From Janthinobacterium lividum (GTDB lineage Bacteria > Pseudomonadota > Gammaproteobacteria > Burkholderiales > Burkholderiaceae_D): a stretch of DNA of 64,000 bases. Of this stretch, positions 27,733 through 37,272 are shown one piece after another. Every line of letters begins with the position of its first letter. Positions within the stretch are counted from its first letter, which is position 1. The DNA lies in NCBI RefSeq assembly GCF_034424625.1, contig NZ_CP139976.1:2976001-3040000 (forward strand), read 5' to 3'. The position numbers were made by a program, and so were the translations under genes. Below the pieces are notes generated by a model. That model saw nothing but the letters and a program-made list of their open reading frames with translations, searched no databases and was not told the origin of the DNA.

Positions 27733-28233
27733 ATGATAAAAAAACTAATGCCGAAAAATTTACTCAATGTATTTTTATGTATTTTTATGGCATTTTCAAA
27801 TATTGCTTGTAGCAAGGAATCAATGAAAACTAGCGTGAGTTTGACGGCATATAACCATACTGAGAGCGGCGTCGGAAGTTATATTGTGACACTGGCAGAT
27901 GGAACTTCAGTAGAGGCTGGCTACCTGGCTCCTGGCGAAGGGGGGGGCGGGGAAACTTGCTGTCTTTCAATTCCTTCAGTATGGAAGCCTGGCATGAAAG
28001 CGACGATATCTATGCAAATATTAAAAAATGGTAAGCCGATTCGAGTGGAAAAGACTGTCTCTGTACCTCGTTACAATTCGTCCGATGCCGGCAGGTTTGT
28101 CGTTCATTTTCTTCACGATGGCAGCTTAAAGGTTTTTGTAACTAAATACTCGTTGGGACATCGAAAATATCCACTTTCTGGCAAGGAGGCGGAACTGGAG
28201 CCTGGCGTTCCACTAGAAATAATATGGGAATAG
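27733..28233 (+). CDS. DUF3304 lipoprotein, likely immunity protein of cassette 2
   Basis: 166 residues with signal peptide and lipobox NIAC. The mature part has the DUF3304 pattern: a GG/Cys pair (GETCCLSIPSVWKPGM, near residue 75) and a beta-sandwich-like remainder. DUF3304 lipoproteins often accompany T6SS lipase effectors. It precedes the DUF2235 lipase by 31 bases, as the lipoprotein in cassette 1 does. ATG at 27733 has CAGGAG upstream. AT-rich composition compared with the surrounding core genes suggests acquisition. Confidence 0.78.
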   Translation: MIKKLMPKNLLNVFLCIFMAFSNIACSKESMKTSVSLTAYNHTESGVGSYIVTLADGTSVEAGYLAPGEGGGGETCCLSIPSVWKPGMKATISMQILKNGKPIRVEKTVSVPRYNSSDAGRFVVHFLHDGSLKVFVTKYSLGHRKYPLSGKEAELEPGVPLEIIWE

Positions 28234-28264
28234 AAATTATAAATAATTCAGGGGTTTTGTAAAA

Positions 28265-30415
28265 ATGTCTATTGTTTATACAGGAAGAAAAGCTCCTCTC
28301 GATGGGCGACGCAGGCTCACTCCCAAAGAATCGTCACAGCGTGCCAAGGCGATGGCTTGCGTCAGGTCGCCTCATAAAACAGAATGTCAGGGGCAGATTT
28401 ATATCGGACTGTTTTATGATGGCAGTGGAAATAATCATGATTGGAAGCAGAAAGATCCGCTAGTCAATCCCAAGAACTTGACACAAAGGCAAAGAAACAA
28501 GCACAGCAATGTTGCCCGGCTTTGGGATGCACATCTTGATGAAGAAAAAAATGGATTCTTTCGTGCATATATGCCAGGTGTTGGTACGCCGTTCAAGGAG
28601 ATTGGCGATACGGTCGAGGCATTAACTGATAATGCGGGTGGTGGCTTCGGTTACATGGGTGCCGATCGTATCAATTGGGGTATCACTTCATTGCTCAATG
28701 CAGTGCACCGTTATTTGACAGGTACACCTATGCTAGGTTGGGACGAGCAAAGGCTGCTGGTTAATTGGATGAGTTCGCAAATGCTGCTTGGGTTGGAAGG
28801 CGTGCAGCGTTGGACAATGCTGACGTCGCTTGAAGAAAAACTGGCGCGTGTCGTCAAAAATCATCAGCGCAAGCTCAAGCAAATCAACGTATCCATCTTC
28901 GGTTTTTCTCGTGGCGCGGCCGAAGCGCGCGCCAGCGCGCACTGGCTGCATCAGGTGTTCGAACGGGAAACCGGCGCATTTGAGCTGGCAGGCGTCCCCA
29001 TACGCATAGGCTTCCTGGGAATTTTTGATACCGTCGCCGCCGTTGGCGTCGGTGACGTAACGCCGGTGACCTTCGGGCATATGGCCTGGGGAAATGGAAC
29101 CCAGAGCATTCATCCCGTAGTTGAAGAGTGCACGCATTTCATCGCTTTGCATGAACAGCGCGCCAGTTTTCCGTTGGAATCGGCAACGGGACGGGGCAAT
29201 GTTGGTTACCCCGGCATGCATTCTGACGTAGGTGGGGGATATTACCCTGGCGAGCAGGGCCGTTCCATGCCGGGCTGGGGGCCTTCGCCGCATCTGTCGC
29301 AGATTCCCTTGATCGACATGCATTTCGCCGCCCTGAAAGCCGGTGTGCCCTTGCGCACCCTGAATGAGATGAAAGAGGCCAGGCACAGTTTGCTATTGCT
29401 TTCCTTTGCCACTGACCCAAGACTGATCGCCTCCTATAACAACTGGCTGACCCATAACGGCATCAAGGGCGCGGACGTGAAGACCTTTACCGAGGCGCAT
29501 ACAAAACAATATCTGCGCTGGCGCGGCATGTTGCACGCGCAGGGAAAAACGCAATTGAAGAGCAAGCGTTTTTTCAAGGAGTCGGATAAGCCAGGCCAGA
29601 AAGACTTGCTGGAGGCCGACACCGATCTGGGGATATATTTGCGCTCCTGGCGCGAACGAAAGATGGCCAACGCAACCGTGGCGGGGTGGCTCAATGAACG
29701 TGCCAAGACGGTCTTGAATCGCGTCAGCCCGGCTGGCATGCTGTTTGTCGAAGACGGGAAAGACCCGTTAAGCGACTGGGAAGAGCGGTTTTTGAAAATC
29801 ATGACGGAAGGCGCGCAGCCGCCGGCCGGCTGCGTCACGCTGTTTGAAGATTATGTGCACGATTCGCGCGCCGGCTTTCGCATCCTGGGCAAGCACGAAC
29901 CGGTATGGCTGACCGGCGGCTATGGCCGCTTCCGCAACGTTTTCGTGCAAAGCGATGATTATTCGAACATGTCGAATATCGCCAATGAATCTTTGAAGGC
30001 CGTCAAGGCAGCAGGCGACGCGGCCGTGACCTACTTCCAGAAGTTGTATGGCTATACGGTCAGCACTTACCGGGCAGCGCGCAGAAAGGTTGCCGCGACC
30101 GCGAAGGCGGTGGCCGAGGCCGAAAAACGGCTGGAGCGGCAGGCGGTGGCAACGTACAGGGAAACGAGCCGGATGATCGTCGATGGCGCCACCCGCGCCG
30201 GTCACGGCGTGCATGATGCCGGGGTGGAGGTGGAAAAAAAATTGGACCGCGCAGTCAAGACCGCGAAAAACGCCATGCAGCAAGCCAGCCAGGAAGCCCG
30301 GCTTTATTATCAGGCCGAAAAAAAGGTCATCTTGAAATATGCGAAGGCAGAGGCCGAGTGGAAGGCGCAGCTGGAAAAGCGCTGGCGCGAGGAAGAGCGG
30401 GAAAAAGCGAAATAA
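28265..30415 (+). CDS. DUF2235 phospholipase effector, Tle1 type (cassette 2)
   Basis: 716 residues. Alpha/beta-hydrolase domain of the Tle1 family: GLFYDGSGNN near residue 49, nucleophile GFSRG (Ser215), GIFDTVAAVG (Asp255) and PGMHSDVGGGY (His319). It shares the central VHDS(R/K)AGF motif with the first lipase, but the C-terminal 150 residues are instead a charged helical, probably coiled-coil region (QAVATYRETSRM ... AEKKVILKYAKAEAEWKAQL). The N-terminal region is AT-rich. Start ATG at 28265. It is the last gene of the cassette and converges on tssA. Confidence 0.88.
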   Translation: MSIVYTGRKAPLDGRRRLTPKESSQRAKAMACVRSPHKTECQGQIYIGLFYDGSGNNHDWKQKDPLVNPKNLTQRQRNKHSNVARLWDAHLDEEKNGFFRAYMPGVGTPFKEIGDTVEALTDNAGGGFGYMGADRINWGITSLLNAVHRYLTGTPMLGWDEQRLLVNWMSSQMLLGLEGVQRWTMLTSLEEKLARVVKNHQRKLKQINVSIFGFSRGAAEARASAHWLHQVFERETGAFELAGVPIRIGFLGIFDTVAAVGVGDVTPVTFGHMAWGNGTQSIHPVVEECTHFIALHEQRASFPLESATGRGNVGYPGMHSDVGGGYYPGEQGRSMPGWGPSPHLSQIPLIDMHFAALKAGVPLRTLNEMKEARHSLLLLSFATDPRLIASYNNWLTHNGIKGADVKTFTEAHTKQYLRWRGMLHAQGKTQLKSKRFFKESDKPGQKDLLEADTDLGIYLRSWRERKMANATVAGWLNERAKTVLNRVSPAGMLFVEDGKDPLSDWEERFLKIMTEGAQPPAGCVTLFEDYVHDSRAGFRILGKHEPVWLTGGYGRFRNVFVQSDDYSNMSNIANESLKAVKAAGDAAVTYFQKLYGYTVSTYRAARRKVAATAKAVAEAEKRLERQAVATYRETSRMIVDGATRAGHGVHDAGVEVEKKLDRAVKTAKNAMQQASQEARLYYQAEKKVILKYAKAEAEWKAQLEKRWREEEREKAK

Positions 30416-30480
30416 GACCGAGCCAGGCAGAACACCCTCGGCGACGGCAGATGCGCCGCCAAGGGGGAGGGGGCATCCGC

Positions 30481-31527
30481 TTAGCCATTGCCGGGCGGTT
30501 GCACGCCCAGCAGTTCTTCGATATGCGCGAGCGAATGGGGATCCTTGACCACCGAGCGCAGCCAGCTGTGCAAATCCTGGTCGGCCGCATTGGCGGCCTT
30601 GTCGGCAAAATAGGAGACGGGGCTGTGCGGCTCGCTGCGGCGGAAGAATTGCGCCACGGCGCGCAGTTGCTCGATCGCCTGCGCGCGGGTGGCGATGGCG
30701 CCGGGCGGGCCGGCCGGGATCGCTGGCAGGGCCGGCGCCATGGTGCTTTCTGCAACGGCCGTGCCGCCCGCCGCTGCGACAGGCACGGCTGGCGCCGCGC
30801 CGGCACTGGATGGCATCACGCGCAGCATCGCTTCGACGGCTTCCCGCGCTGTGGAGAAGGCCGGGCTGTCGTTGCCCAGCCGGGCGTCGACGACTCTTTC
30901 AAGCTTGCGCAGCGCTTCCAGGCAATCTTGCGCGTCGACGGCGAAGCTGGCGCAGAAGGCGGCCGAGTTGTTGCGCCGCGCCGCTTCCATGTCGGACAAC
31001 TTGACGCCCTCATGCTGTCTGGCGGAATCACCCGGGGCGGCCTGGCGCCGCGCCGTCTCGAAATCGATGGTGGAAAAGGCGCCGCCCGGGCCGCCCGTGA
31101 CGGGCACCTCGCGCAGCAGCGCAGGAATGCGCGAGAGTATCCAGCTGAGGTTGCCGATGCGCTGTTCCTGGTCGCCATCCTCGGCTTCCGGGAACAGGCC
31201 CCGGTCCCAGAATTTTTCGCACAGCCCCGCCAGCGCCAGCAAGCCTTCGGCCATGCCGCGCAGGTGGTAGCGCTTGGTGCCCGCTTCCGTCAGCCAGACG
31301 GCCAGGCGCAGATCCTTGCTGCTGCCGGCGAGCAGGCCGGCGCAGCTGCGCACGACGAAGTCCCAGTCGGCCTCCTTCAGGTCGGCGACCCATTCGCCCT
31401 GGTCGAGCGTGGGGTCGTCGAACTTGCGCGCCAGGGTAATGGCGTCGAGTTCGGGCGAAAACGCCAGGTCCACGCCTGCCGGCTGTTCATTGCTAATTGG
31501 AAATAATAATTGTTCGGCTGAAAACAT
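30481..31527 (-). CDS. tssA: TssA, ImpA-type T6SS protein
   Basis: Baseplate/cap protein that primes sheath and tube polymerisation. The ATG at 31527 (MFSAEQLLFPISNEQPAG), preceded by AGGGGAC, gives 348 residues. The N-terminal ImpA domain contains LFPIS, DDPTLDQGEW, ADWDFVVR and the conserved region LRLAVWLTEA. An Ala/Pro-rich linker follows, then a C-terminal domain with RAQAIEQLRAVAQFFRRSEPHSPVSY. It terminates the leftward tagX-PAAR-membrane protein-tssM-tagF-tagN-tssA operon, and is convergent with the second lipase gene. Confidence 0.93.
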   Translation of the reverse strand: MFSAEQLLFPISNEQPAGVDLAFSPELDAITLARKFDDPTLDQGEWVADLKEADWDFVVRSCAGLLAGSSKDLRLAVWLTEAGTKRYHLRGMAEGLLALAGLCEKFWDRGLFPEAEDGDQEQRIGNLSWILSRIPALLREVPVTGGPGGAFSTIDFETARRQAAPGDSARQHEGVKLSDMEAARRNNSAAFCASFAVDAQDCLEALRKLERVVDARLGNDSPAFSTAREAVEAMLRVMPSSAGAAPAVPVAAAGGTAVAESTMAPALPAIPAGPPGAIATRAQAIEQLRAVAQFFRRSEPHSPVSYFADKAANAADQDLHSWLRSVVKDPHSLAHIEELLGVQPPGNG

Positions 31528-31546
31528 GTGGTCCCCTGATGGATGA

Positions 31547-32341
31547 TTATTGCGCCATGCGAAATTCAATGCGCCGGTTGCGGGCGCGCCCGTCCACCGT
31601 GTCATTGCTGGCGATCGGCCGGTCGGAGCCCTGGCCCGACGCCGTCAGCAGGTCGCCGTGGATGCCTTTCGATGCCAGGTAGAATTTGACGGCCTCGGCC
31701 CGCGCCTGGCTCAGGCTCTGGTTACTGGCGCGCAAGCCCTGGTTATCGGTATGGCCGATGATTTCGACCTTGCGGCCAGCCAGTTTTTGCATGGCTGCCG
31801 CCATTTCATCGAGGATGGCGCGGCCCGATGGCGTCAAGGTGGCCTTGCCGCTTTCAAACTCGATGGTGCGGTTGGCCAGGGTGGTGTCGAGCACGCCTTG
31901 CTCGCTGGCCGACACGCGCAGGCCATTGTTGACGCTGTAGGTGGGATTGAGGCTGGTAGCGATATCGCTGGCGATTTTTTGCCGCTGCGCCTCGTTGGCC
32001 ACTTCCCCGCGCACGCTGACGACGCTGCCGTCGATTTTCAGCTGGCCGCGGCTGATCTGCTTGAGGTTGGGCGACAGCAGCTTTTGCACATAGGCGTTCC
32101 AGTTGGCAGGCAGCACCACCTGGCCGACGGCGATCTGGTCGACCACCTTGTCGGCGCCGTACAGTTCGCGCAGGCGCGCCAGCACGGCGGCCTTGCTCGC
32201 TTCGTCAGGCACGGTGCCAGCGGCCAGCACCTGGCCTGGTTGCGGCGTGGCGGCCGTGGGTACCGAGATGGGCGCTTGCGCTGAAGCGGACATGGCGGCC
32301 AGCGCCATGCCGAGGAAGAGAACGATCCGGGATACGCGCAT
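31547..32341 (-). CDS. tagN: OmpA-family protein with BON-like repeats, TagN-type
   Basis: 264-residue exported protein. Signal peptide ends near residue 22 (ASAQA). Residues about 45-145 contain two BON-like segments (GSVVSVRGEVANEAQRQKIA), followed by an OmpA domain (residues about 165-260) with TDNQG and the closing NRRIEF, the peptidoglycan-binding signature. It probably anchors the membrane complex to the cell wall, replacing the OmpA module missing from TssL. It follows tagF by 2 bases and precedes tssA by 19. The symbol follows the usual T6SS nomenclature and is assigned by domain and position. Confidence 0.82.
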   Translation of the reverse strand: MRVSRIVLFLGMALAAMSASAQAPISVPTAATPQPGQVLAAGTVPDEASKAAVLARLRELYGADKVVDQIAVGQVVLPANWNAYVQKLLSPNLKQISRGQLKIDGSVVSVRGEVANEAQRQKIASDIATSLNPTYSVNNGLRVSASEQGVLDTTLANRTIEFESGKATLTPSGRAILDEMAAAMQKLAGRKVEIIGHTDNQGLRASNQSLSQARAEAVKFYLASKGIHGDLLTASGQGSDRPIASNDTVDGRARNRRIEFRMAQ

Positions 32342-32343
32342 GG

Positions 32344-33324
32344 TCAGGTTCCGATAAAGGCGGCGCGCAGGGAATCGTGCGCCGATTTGAGCGAGAGGTT
32401 GGCTTGCGCCAGATAGGTCGACACTTTCTTGATCGCGTAGTCGTTGCCGACGTGTTCCTCGACCCAGTCCAGGTCGTCGAACGCGATATGGTGTTCCAGT
32501 GCCGCTTGCGGGTTCATCAGTACATGCAGGGTCTGCGCCGACGCGCCGGAAAATCCCAGCACCAGCGTCTGCCGGCCGCGCAGCCGCGTGATGAACAGCG
32601 CCAGCTCGAAGTCGGCACGCGCCAGGAACGGCGTGATCAGGTGCATCCAGAACGCCGCCACCATGTTGCGGTACAGCGGGTCGGCCGGCAGCGGCAATTC
32701 GAGACTTTTCTCCAGCCGGCTGGAACTGCTGGCCATCACCGGCTGCAGCAGCAGGCCCAGTGCCAGCAGCACCTGCCGCACCGTGCCGGTGAACCCGGTG
32801 GGCGCCAGCAGCGCGTCGAGTTCGCCCACGGTCTGCATGTCGAGGAAATCGTTGAAGGTGGCTTCATAGGCGGCGGCACGCAGGTCGAGGTCGATGCTGG
32901 CATGGCTGGCCGCGTGCAGCGCGTTGCCCGCATCGGGGCCGCGCATGTCGTTGCTGAGCGCCTCGCAACGGTTCCACAGGCGCGACAGCACCAGCGGACT
33001 GTTGGCGACAAACGCGGCCGGCTGGTCCACTTCCATGGTGCTCATCATCAGGAAGGGAAAACGGCGCGACGACGCATCGCTGCTGGCGGCGATATGGCCG
33101 GCGATGGCGCGTCCCCGGCGCGGACCGATGAAGGCGAAATGCATGGGCGGCAACGCATCGTAGGTCAGCTTCCAGCGCGCGTCGGCGCTGAGCAGGTCCA
33201 TCGCCTGCGCCAGCCAGTCGTCGAGGATCTTCAGCAGGGCCGGGTTGTCGCTGGCCTTGACGAAGTCGCCGCGGCTGGGCAGCTTGCCGAAATAGCCGAT
33301 CGGGGTGGCGGTGGTGCGGCTCAT
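32344..33324 (-). CDS. tagF: TagF, T6SS accessory regulator
   Basis: Cytosolic negative regulator of T6SS assembly in other species. The ATG at 33324 (MSRTTATPIGYFGKLPSRGDFVK) overlaps the tssM stop (ATGA) and gives 326 residues. YFGKLPSRGDFV is the family signature. The reading that starts at 33705 would add 127 residues of low-complexity Arg-rich sequence that lies antisense-shifted over tssM and is not credible. No PppA phosphatase domain is fused and no ppkA or fha gene is in the window, so how it acts here is not shown. Confidence 0.92.
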   Translation of the reverse strand: MSRTTATPIGYFGKLPSRGDFVKASDNPALLKILDDWLAQAMDLLSADARWKLTYDALPPMHFAFIGPRRGRAIAGHIAASSDASSRRFPFLMMSTMEVDQPAAFVANSPLVLSRLWNRCEALSNDMRGPDAGNALHAASHASIDLDLRAAAYEATFNDFLDMQTVGELDALLAPTGFTGTVRQVLLALGLLLQPVMASSSSRLEKSLELPLPADPLYRNMVAAFWMHLITPFLARADFELALFITRLRGRQTLVLGFSGASAQTLHVLMNPQAALEHHIAFDDLDWVEEHVGNDYAIKKVSTYLAQANLSLKSAHDSLRAAFIGT

Positions 33325-36300
33325 GGCGCGACGGCGGCGCTGGCCGCATTGCCGGTGGCGGTGGGGGCGGCGCCAGGCGCATTCACGGCCGGTACGCTCT
33401 GGGCCACGACTTCCGGCAGCTTCAGGCCGCGGAAGCCCGCGGCGCCCGAGGCGGTGGCCGGTGCCGCGGGCGGCGCCGGCGTGGCGACGATCTTCAGGTT
33501 GGCCGCCACGCTCACGCCGCTGTTTTCCCAGCTCAATTCGAATACGCCGCCATCCTTGCGCTTGCGCTTGGCCGAATCGATCATTTTCTTCAGGCCGAAA
33601 TGGCCGGGTTCGTTGAGCAACACGACCGTGCGGCCCTCCGGCGTGATGGCGCTGATGCGTGCGCCTGGCGTGCCTTGCGGATTCGGCCAGACCATATGGA
33701 TCCACGGCTGCGGCTGGCCGCGCCAGCGCAGCGCCTGGCCGTCGATCTCGATCGTGTACTCGGTGGCGCCGGTGGCGGCCAGCGCCTGCAGGTCGAAACG
33801 GGTTTGCGCTTCGCCGGCGCCGGCCGCCGTGGCCACGCCGTTGGCGCTGAGCGGAGCGATCCAGCCGGGGAAGCTGGCCACCACCGACGGCGCCAGGCCG
33901 ATGCCCATGTTGGCCCAGGTCTTGGCGCTGAGTGAATCGCCGCGGCGCACCACCAGCGGGCCGATGGTGGTATTGAAGAACTTGGCGATGCTGCCTTCCG
34001 GTCCGAACACCTGGCCGATGTCGGCATTGCTGGCCTCGCTACCCGAGGCGGGCGCGAACGGATACTTGGGCGCCAGGGTTTTCTGGAACGGTTCGAGCAC
34101 CTGCGCCAGCCAGACCTTGTTGATTTCCGTTTCGGTCGGCTTGATGATGACGGCGAACGTCTGCATCAGCGGACGCACCAGCAGCGGCCGGATCGCCTGC
34201 TTTTGCGCATCGGTCATGCCGGTCAGCATCTGTTCATCCACGTATTTGAGCGCATCGGCCAGTTCCGAACCGGTGCCGTCCAGCGTCTGCTGCATGAACT
34301 GCTTGGCGCCGGGACCCGTATCGCCCTGGTTCTTGATCTGGTTGAAGCGGGCGCGCAGCTTCGATAGCGCTTCCATGTAGCCGCGCATCAGCGAAGCGTC
34401 CTTGTCCTTGGTAACCACCAGGCGGGCCACGCCGGAGAATTCGCGGCCCACCGGCCCCATCGGCAAGGCGCCGGCGGCGGGCGCGCCGCTGCCGATGTTG
34501 ACGTTGATGCCGGAGGGTTTCTGGCGCAGGATGGTTTCCTTGAACCAGCCCATCACGCCGCGCTGGGCGCGCTGCAAGCCCTGGCCTAGCAGTGACGGGT
34601 TGTCCCACGAGGTTTCCTTGTACACGGTTTCGATCAGCTTGTTGATCGGCGAGGTTTGCGGATCGCCGAGCCGGTTCATGGCCGCCGCCGCATTGTCGAA
34701 GCCGTTCAACTCGCGGATGCTGACGCCCTGGATGAATTTCTGCCATTCCTTGGCGTAGTCCGTCTTGTACAGTTCGACCAGCGCTTTCTGGATCTGCTCC
34801 GGGCTGCCTTCCAGCGTCAGGTCGTCCTTCGACGCCGTTTTCAGCACCCAGTCGGCACTTTGCAGTTCGCGGTTGGCCGCCTCCTGGAACGCTTGCTGGA
34901 TGAATTGTTCCCATGCGTCGCGCGTGAAGGTGCCGGGAATGGCGTAGCTGCCCAGCACCAGCTCCTTGTCCTGCTCGCCGACGATGCGCGCCACCGTCAT
35001 CGAGGCGAAGCGCGTGGCGGCGCGTGCCTTGACGTCGGCGTACACGCGTTCGCGCGCCGGCATGCCCCGCACCACGCGGCGCAGGCTGTCGCGCGACTGG
35101 TCGACCAGCGCCAGCTTGCTGTCGATCTGCGGCCAGGACGGGTCGTTGATCTGGGTGAGGTAAAACGAAATCATGCGTTCGGCGCTGCGTATCATCTGTT
35201 CGCGCGGCATGCTGCCGCGGTTGCTGTCGAGCCAGACTCTCCAGAAGCGGGTCAGCTGGTCATTCAAGTGGCTCGCTTCGGCGCGCGACTTGTCGCTCAG
35301 CATCAGATAGGTTTTCAGGGCGTTATAGGCGTCTTCCACATTGGCCGGCGAGGCATCCTTGAACTGCTGCGCGCCGAGGTTGACGGCGGCGGCCGTGGCT
35401 GGCGGCGCGGCGGCCGGGGCGCTGGCCAGGGCCGCCGTCGGCGTGGCGGCTACCGGTGCCGCCAGAGTGCCGGCCGGCGCGGGCAGGGTGGCGGCCGCGC
35501 TGGCCGACACCGCGCCCGACTGCGGCGTGCTGGCCATCGGCTGCAAGCGGCTGGCGCCGGCATTGACCTCGGCCAGAAAGGCTTCCAGCGATTGCGACAC
35601 CGGCGCCAGCATCACTTCACGCACGCCCGAAAAATACTCTTCGCGTAGTTTGCGTTCCAGCAAGTCCCCCTGGTACAGGCCCAGGCCCAGCGAGACAGGC
35701 CGGCTGTTGCGGTAGGAATCGAGCTGCTCGATCCGGTCCTGCATGATTTCCAGCGCTTCGAAACGCGATTGCAGGTCGAGCCGCTTGTCCTGCACCTTGA
35801 TCGCCTGATCCAGGTCGGCCTGCACGTTGGCCACGAGCTGGCGGTTGGCCATGTAAGACCAGCTCCAGCCGGCCAGCGCCAGGCCCACCAATGCGGTGGC
35901 GGCAAAGAAAGTGGCGTAGCGCACGCGGGTCTTGGCCGGACTGGCGTACTGGGCGACCAGTTCCTTGTCGGCGAAGATCACCTTGCGGAACAGATTGAGC
36001 AGGAAATAGCCGTGCTGGTCCTGTACCGCGTTCTGCTGCTGCGGCTGCAATTTCAAATCGAAGCGCTGCGCCACGCGTTCCGACGAGGCCGATACCGACA
36101 TGCCTTCCTGCAGCGCGCTGGTGAAATAGAAGCCGCGCATGACGGGCTTGAACTGGAACGGGTTTTCCTCGAACAGGGTGGCGATGAAGGCGCGCAGCGA
36201 CCCCTTGATCGCGCTGAACTCGAGCGGGAAGGTAAACACGCCCGGCGGCATGCGTTCCTGCTGCTGCAGCGCCATGCTGGCCAGGCTCAGCTCTTTCAAG

Positions 36301-37229
36301 CCGTCATACAGTTCGTCGAAACGCTGGTCGAACTGCTCCAGCACGTCCTGCCTGGAACTGGTCTGGCTGTAGGGCAGGGTGGCGCCCCATACCCGGTCGC
36401 GTTCGCCCCGTTCCGTGTCCTGGAAAAATTCGTTGAAACCGGTAATCAGGTCGGCCTTGGTGAACACCACGTAGACGGGCGCGTGCACTTCCAGTTTTTC
36501 CGTCAGCTCCTGCACCCGCTGGCGCAGGTTCTTGGCCAGGTTGATGGCGAATTCGGGCCGGCTGCCGGTCAGCTCGGCAATGCTGACGGCGATGATGATG
36601 CCGTTGATCGGCGCGCGCTTGCGGTGTTTTTTCAGCAGCGCCAGGAAGCCGAACCATTCGGCACGGTCTTCGTCGTTGACGGAATAACGGCCAGCCGTGT
36701 CGAGTAGGATGCCGTCGGTGGTGAAGAACCAGTCGCAATTGCGGGTGCCGCCGATGCCTTGCACGATCTTGCTGTCGGCAAAAGGAAACTGCAGGCCGGA
36801 ATTGGCGATCGCCGTGCTCTTGCCGGCCGCCGGATTGCCGATGACCATATACCAGGGCAACTCGTACAGGGCGGCGTCGCCCGACAGCTGGCCCAGTTTG
36901 GACGTCTTGATGGTGCCGATCGCTTCGAGCATGCGTTTGCGGATGGCTTCGGTTTCCTCGCGCTGCGTGGGCCCCGCCTTGGGTACCGCGCCGGTCGTCT
37001 GCTGTTCCAGCATGCCGCCGAAGCTGGCGGCGTCGCGCTGGCGGCGCCTGCGCTGCAGCCACCATACCGCGCTGGCGACCAGCAGGACCAGCGCCAGCGG
37101 CGGCACGATCCATACCAGCGGCCATTCAAAGATGACGGCGCAACTGACCAGCAGCGCGGCCAGCGCCACGAAGCCGATGGCGAACAGGCTGAAACGGGTA
37201 GTAATGGAATGCCAGAATCGTTGCATCAT
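33321..37229 (-). CDS. tssM: TssM, IcmF-family inner-membrane protein
   Basis: Major inner-membrane component, 1302 residues from the ATG at 37229 (MMQRFWHSITTRFSLF). Two N-terminal transmembrane segments (about 10-30 and 40-60) and a third near residue 430-450 flank a cytosolic domain with Walker A GNPAAGKST starting at residue 131. A large periplasmic part follows with the IcmF-related and C-terminal beta domains. The start has no clear Shine-Dalgarno sequence; the upstream gene (thiolase-like protein B) ends 43 bases before it, so translation is probably coupled. A TTG reading from 37301 overlaps that gene and is less likely. Confidence 0.95.
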   Translation of the reverse strand: MMQRFWHSITTRFSLFAIGFVALAALLVSCAVIFEWPLVWIVPPLALVLLVASAVWWLQRRRRQRDAASFGGMLEQQTTGAVPKAGPTQREETEAIRKRMLEAIGTIKTSKLGQLSGDAALYELPWYMVIGNPAAGKSTAIANSGLQFPFADSKIVQGIGGTRNCDWFFTTDGILLDTAGRYSVNDEDRAEWFGFLALLKKHRKRAPINGIIIAVSIAELTGSRPEFAINLAKNLRQRVQELTEKLEVHAPVYVVFTKADLITGFNEFFQDTERGERDRVWGATLPYSQTSSRQDVLEQFDQRFDELYDGLKELSLASMALQQQERMPPGVFTFPLEFSAIKGSLRAFIATLFEENPFQFKPVMRGFYFTSALQEGMSVSASSERVAQRFDLKLQPQQQNAVQDQHGYFLLNLFRKVIFADKELVAQYASPAKTRVRYATFFAATALVGLALAGWSWSYMANRQLVANVQADLDQAIKVQDKRLDLQSRFEALEIMQDRIEQLDSYRNSRPVSLGLGLYQGDLLERKLREEYFSGVREVMLAPVSQSLEAFLAEVNAGASRLQPMASTPQSGAVSASAAATLPAPAGTLAAPVAATPTAALASAPAAAPPATAAAVNLGAQQFKDASPANVEDAYNALKTYLMLSDKSRAEASHLNDQLTRFWRVWLDSNRGSMPREQMIRSAERMISFYLTQINDPSWPQIDSKLALVDQSRDSLRRVVRGMPARERVYADVKARAATRFASMTVARIVGEQDKELVLGSYAIPGTFTRDAWEQFIQQAFQEAANRELQSADWVLKTASKDDLTLEGSPEQIQKALVELYKTDYAKEWQKFIQGVSIRELNGFDNAAAAMNRLGDPQTSPINKLIETVYKETSWDNPSLLGQGLQRAQRGVMGWFKETILRQKPSGINVNIGSGAPAAGALPMGPVGREFSGVARLVVTKDKDASLMRGYMEALSKLRARFNQIKNQGDTGPGAKQFMQQTLDGTGSELADALKYVDEQMLTGMTDAQKQAIRPLLVRPLMQTFAVIIKPTETEINKVWLAQVLEPFQKTLAPKYPFAPASGSEASNADIGQVFGPEGSIAKFFNTTIGPLVVRRGDSLSAKTWANMGIGLAPSVVASFPGWIAPLSANGVATAAGAGEAQTRFDLQALAATGATEYTIEIDGQALRWRGQPQPWIHMVWPNPQGTPGARISAITPEGRTVVLLNEPGHFGLKKMIDSAKRKRKDGGVFELSWENSGVSVAANLKIVATPAPPAAPATASGAAGFRGLKLPEVVAQSVPAVNAPGAAPTATGNAASAAVAP

Positions 37230-37272
37230 AGTATGAGGGGCGAGAGGTTGATAGGCATGGTGGAGGAAGGGG

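Noticed and set aside
33325..33705. N-terminal extension of tagF up to 33705
   Set aside because: The extra residues are Arg/Gly-rich, overlap tssM in another frame, and precede the family signature that begins at the ATG at 33324.
32377..34380. Plus-strand frame opposite tagF and tssM
   Set aside because: Covers the boundary of two genuine minus-strand genes and has no recognisable motifs.
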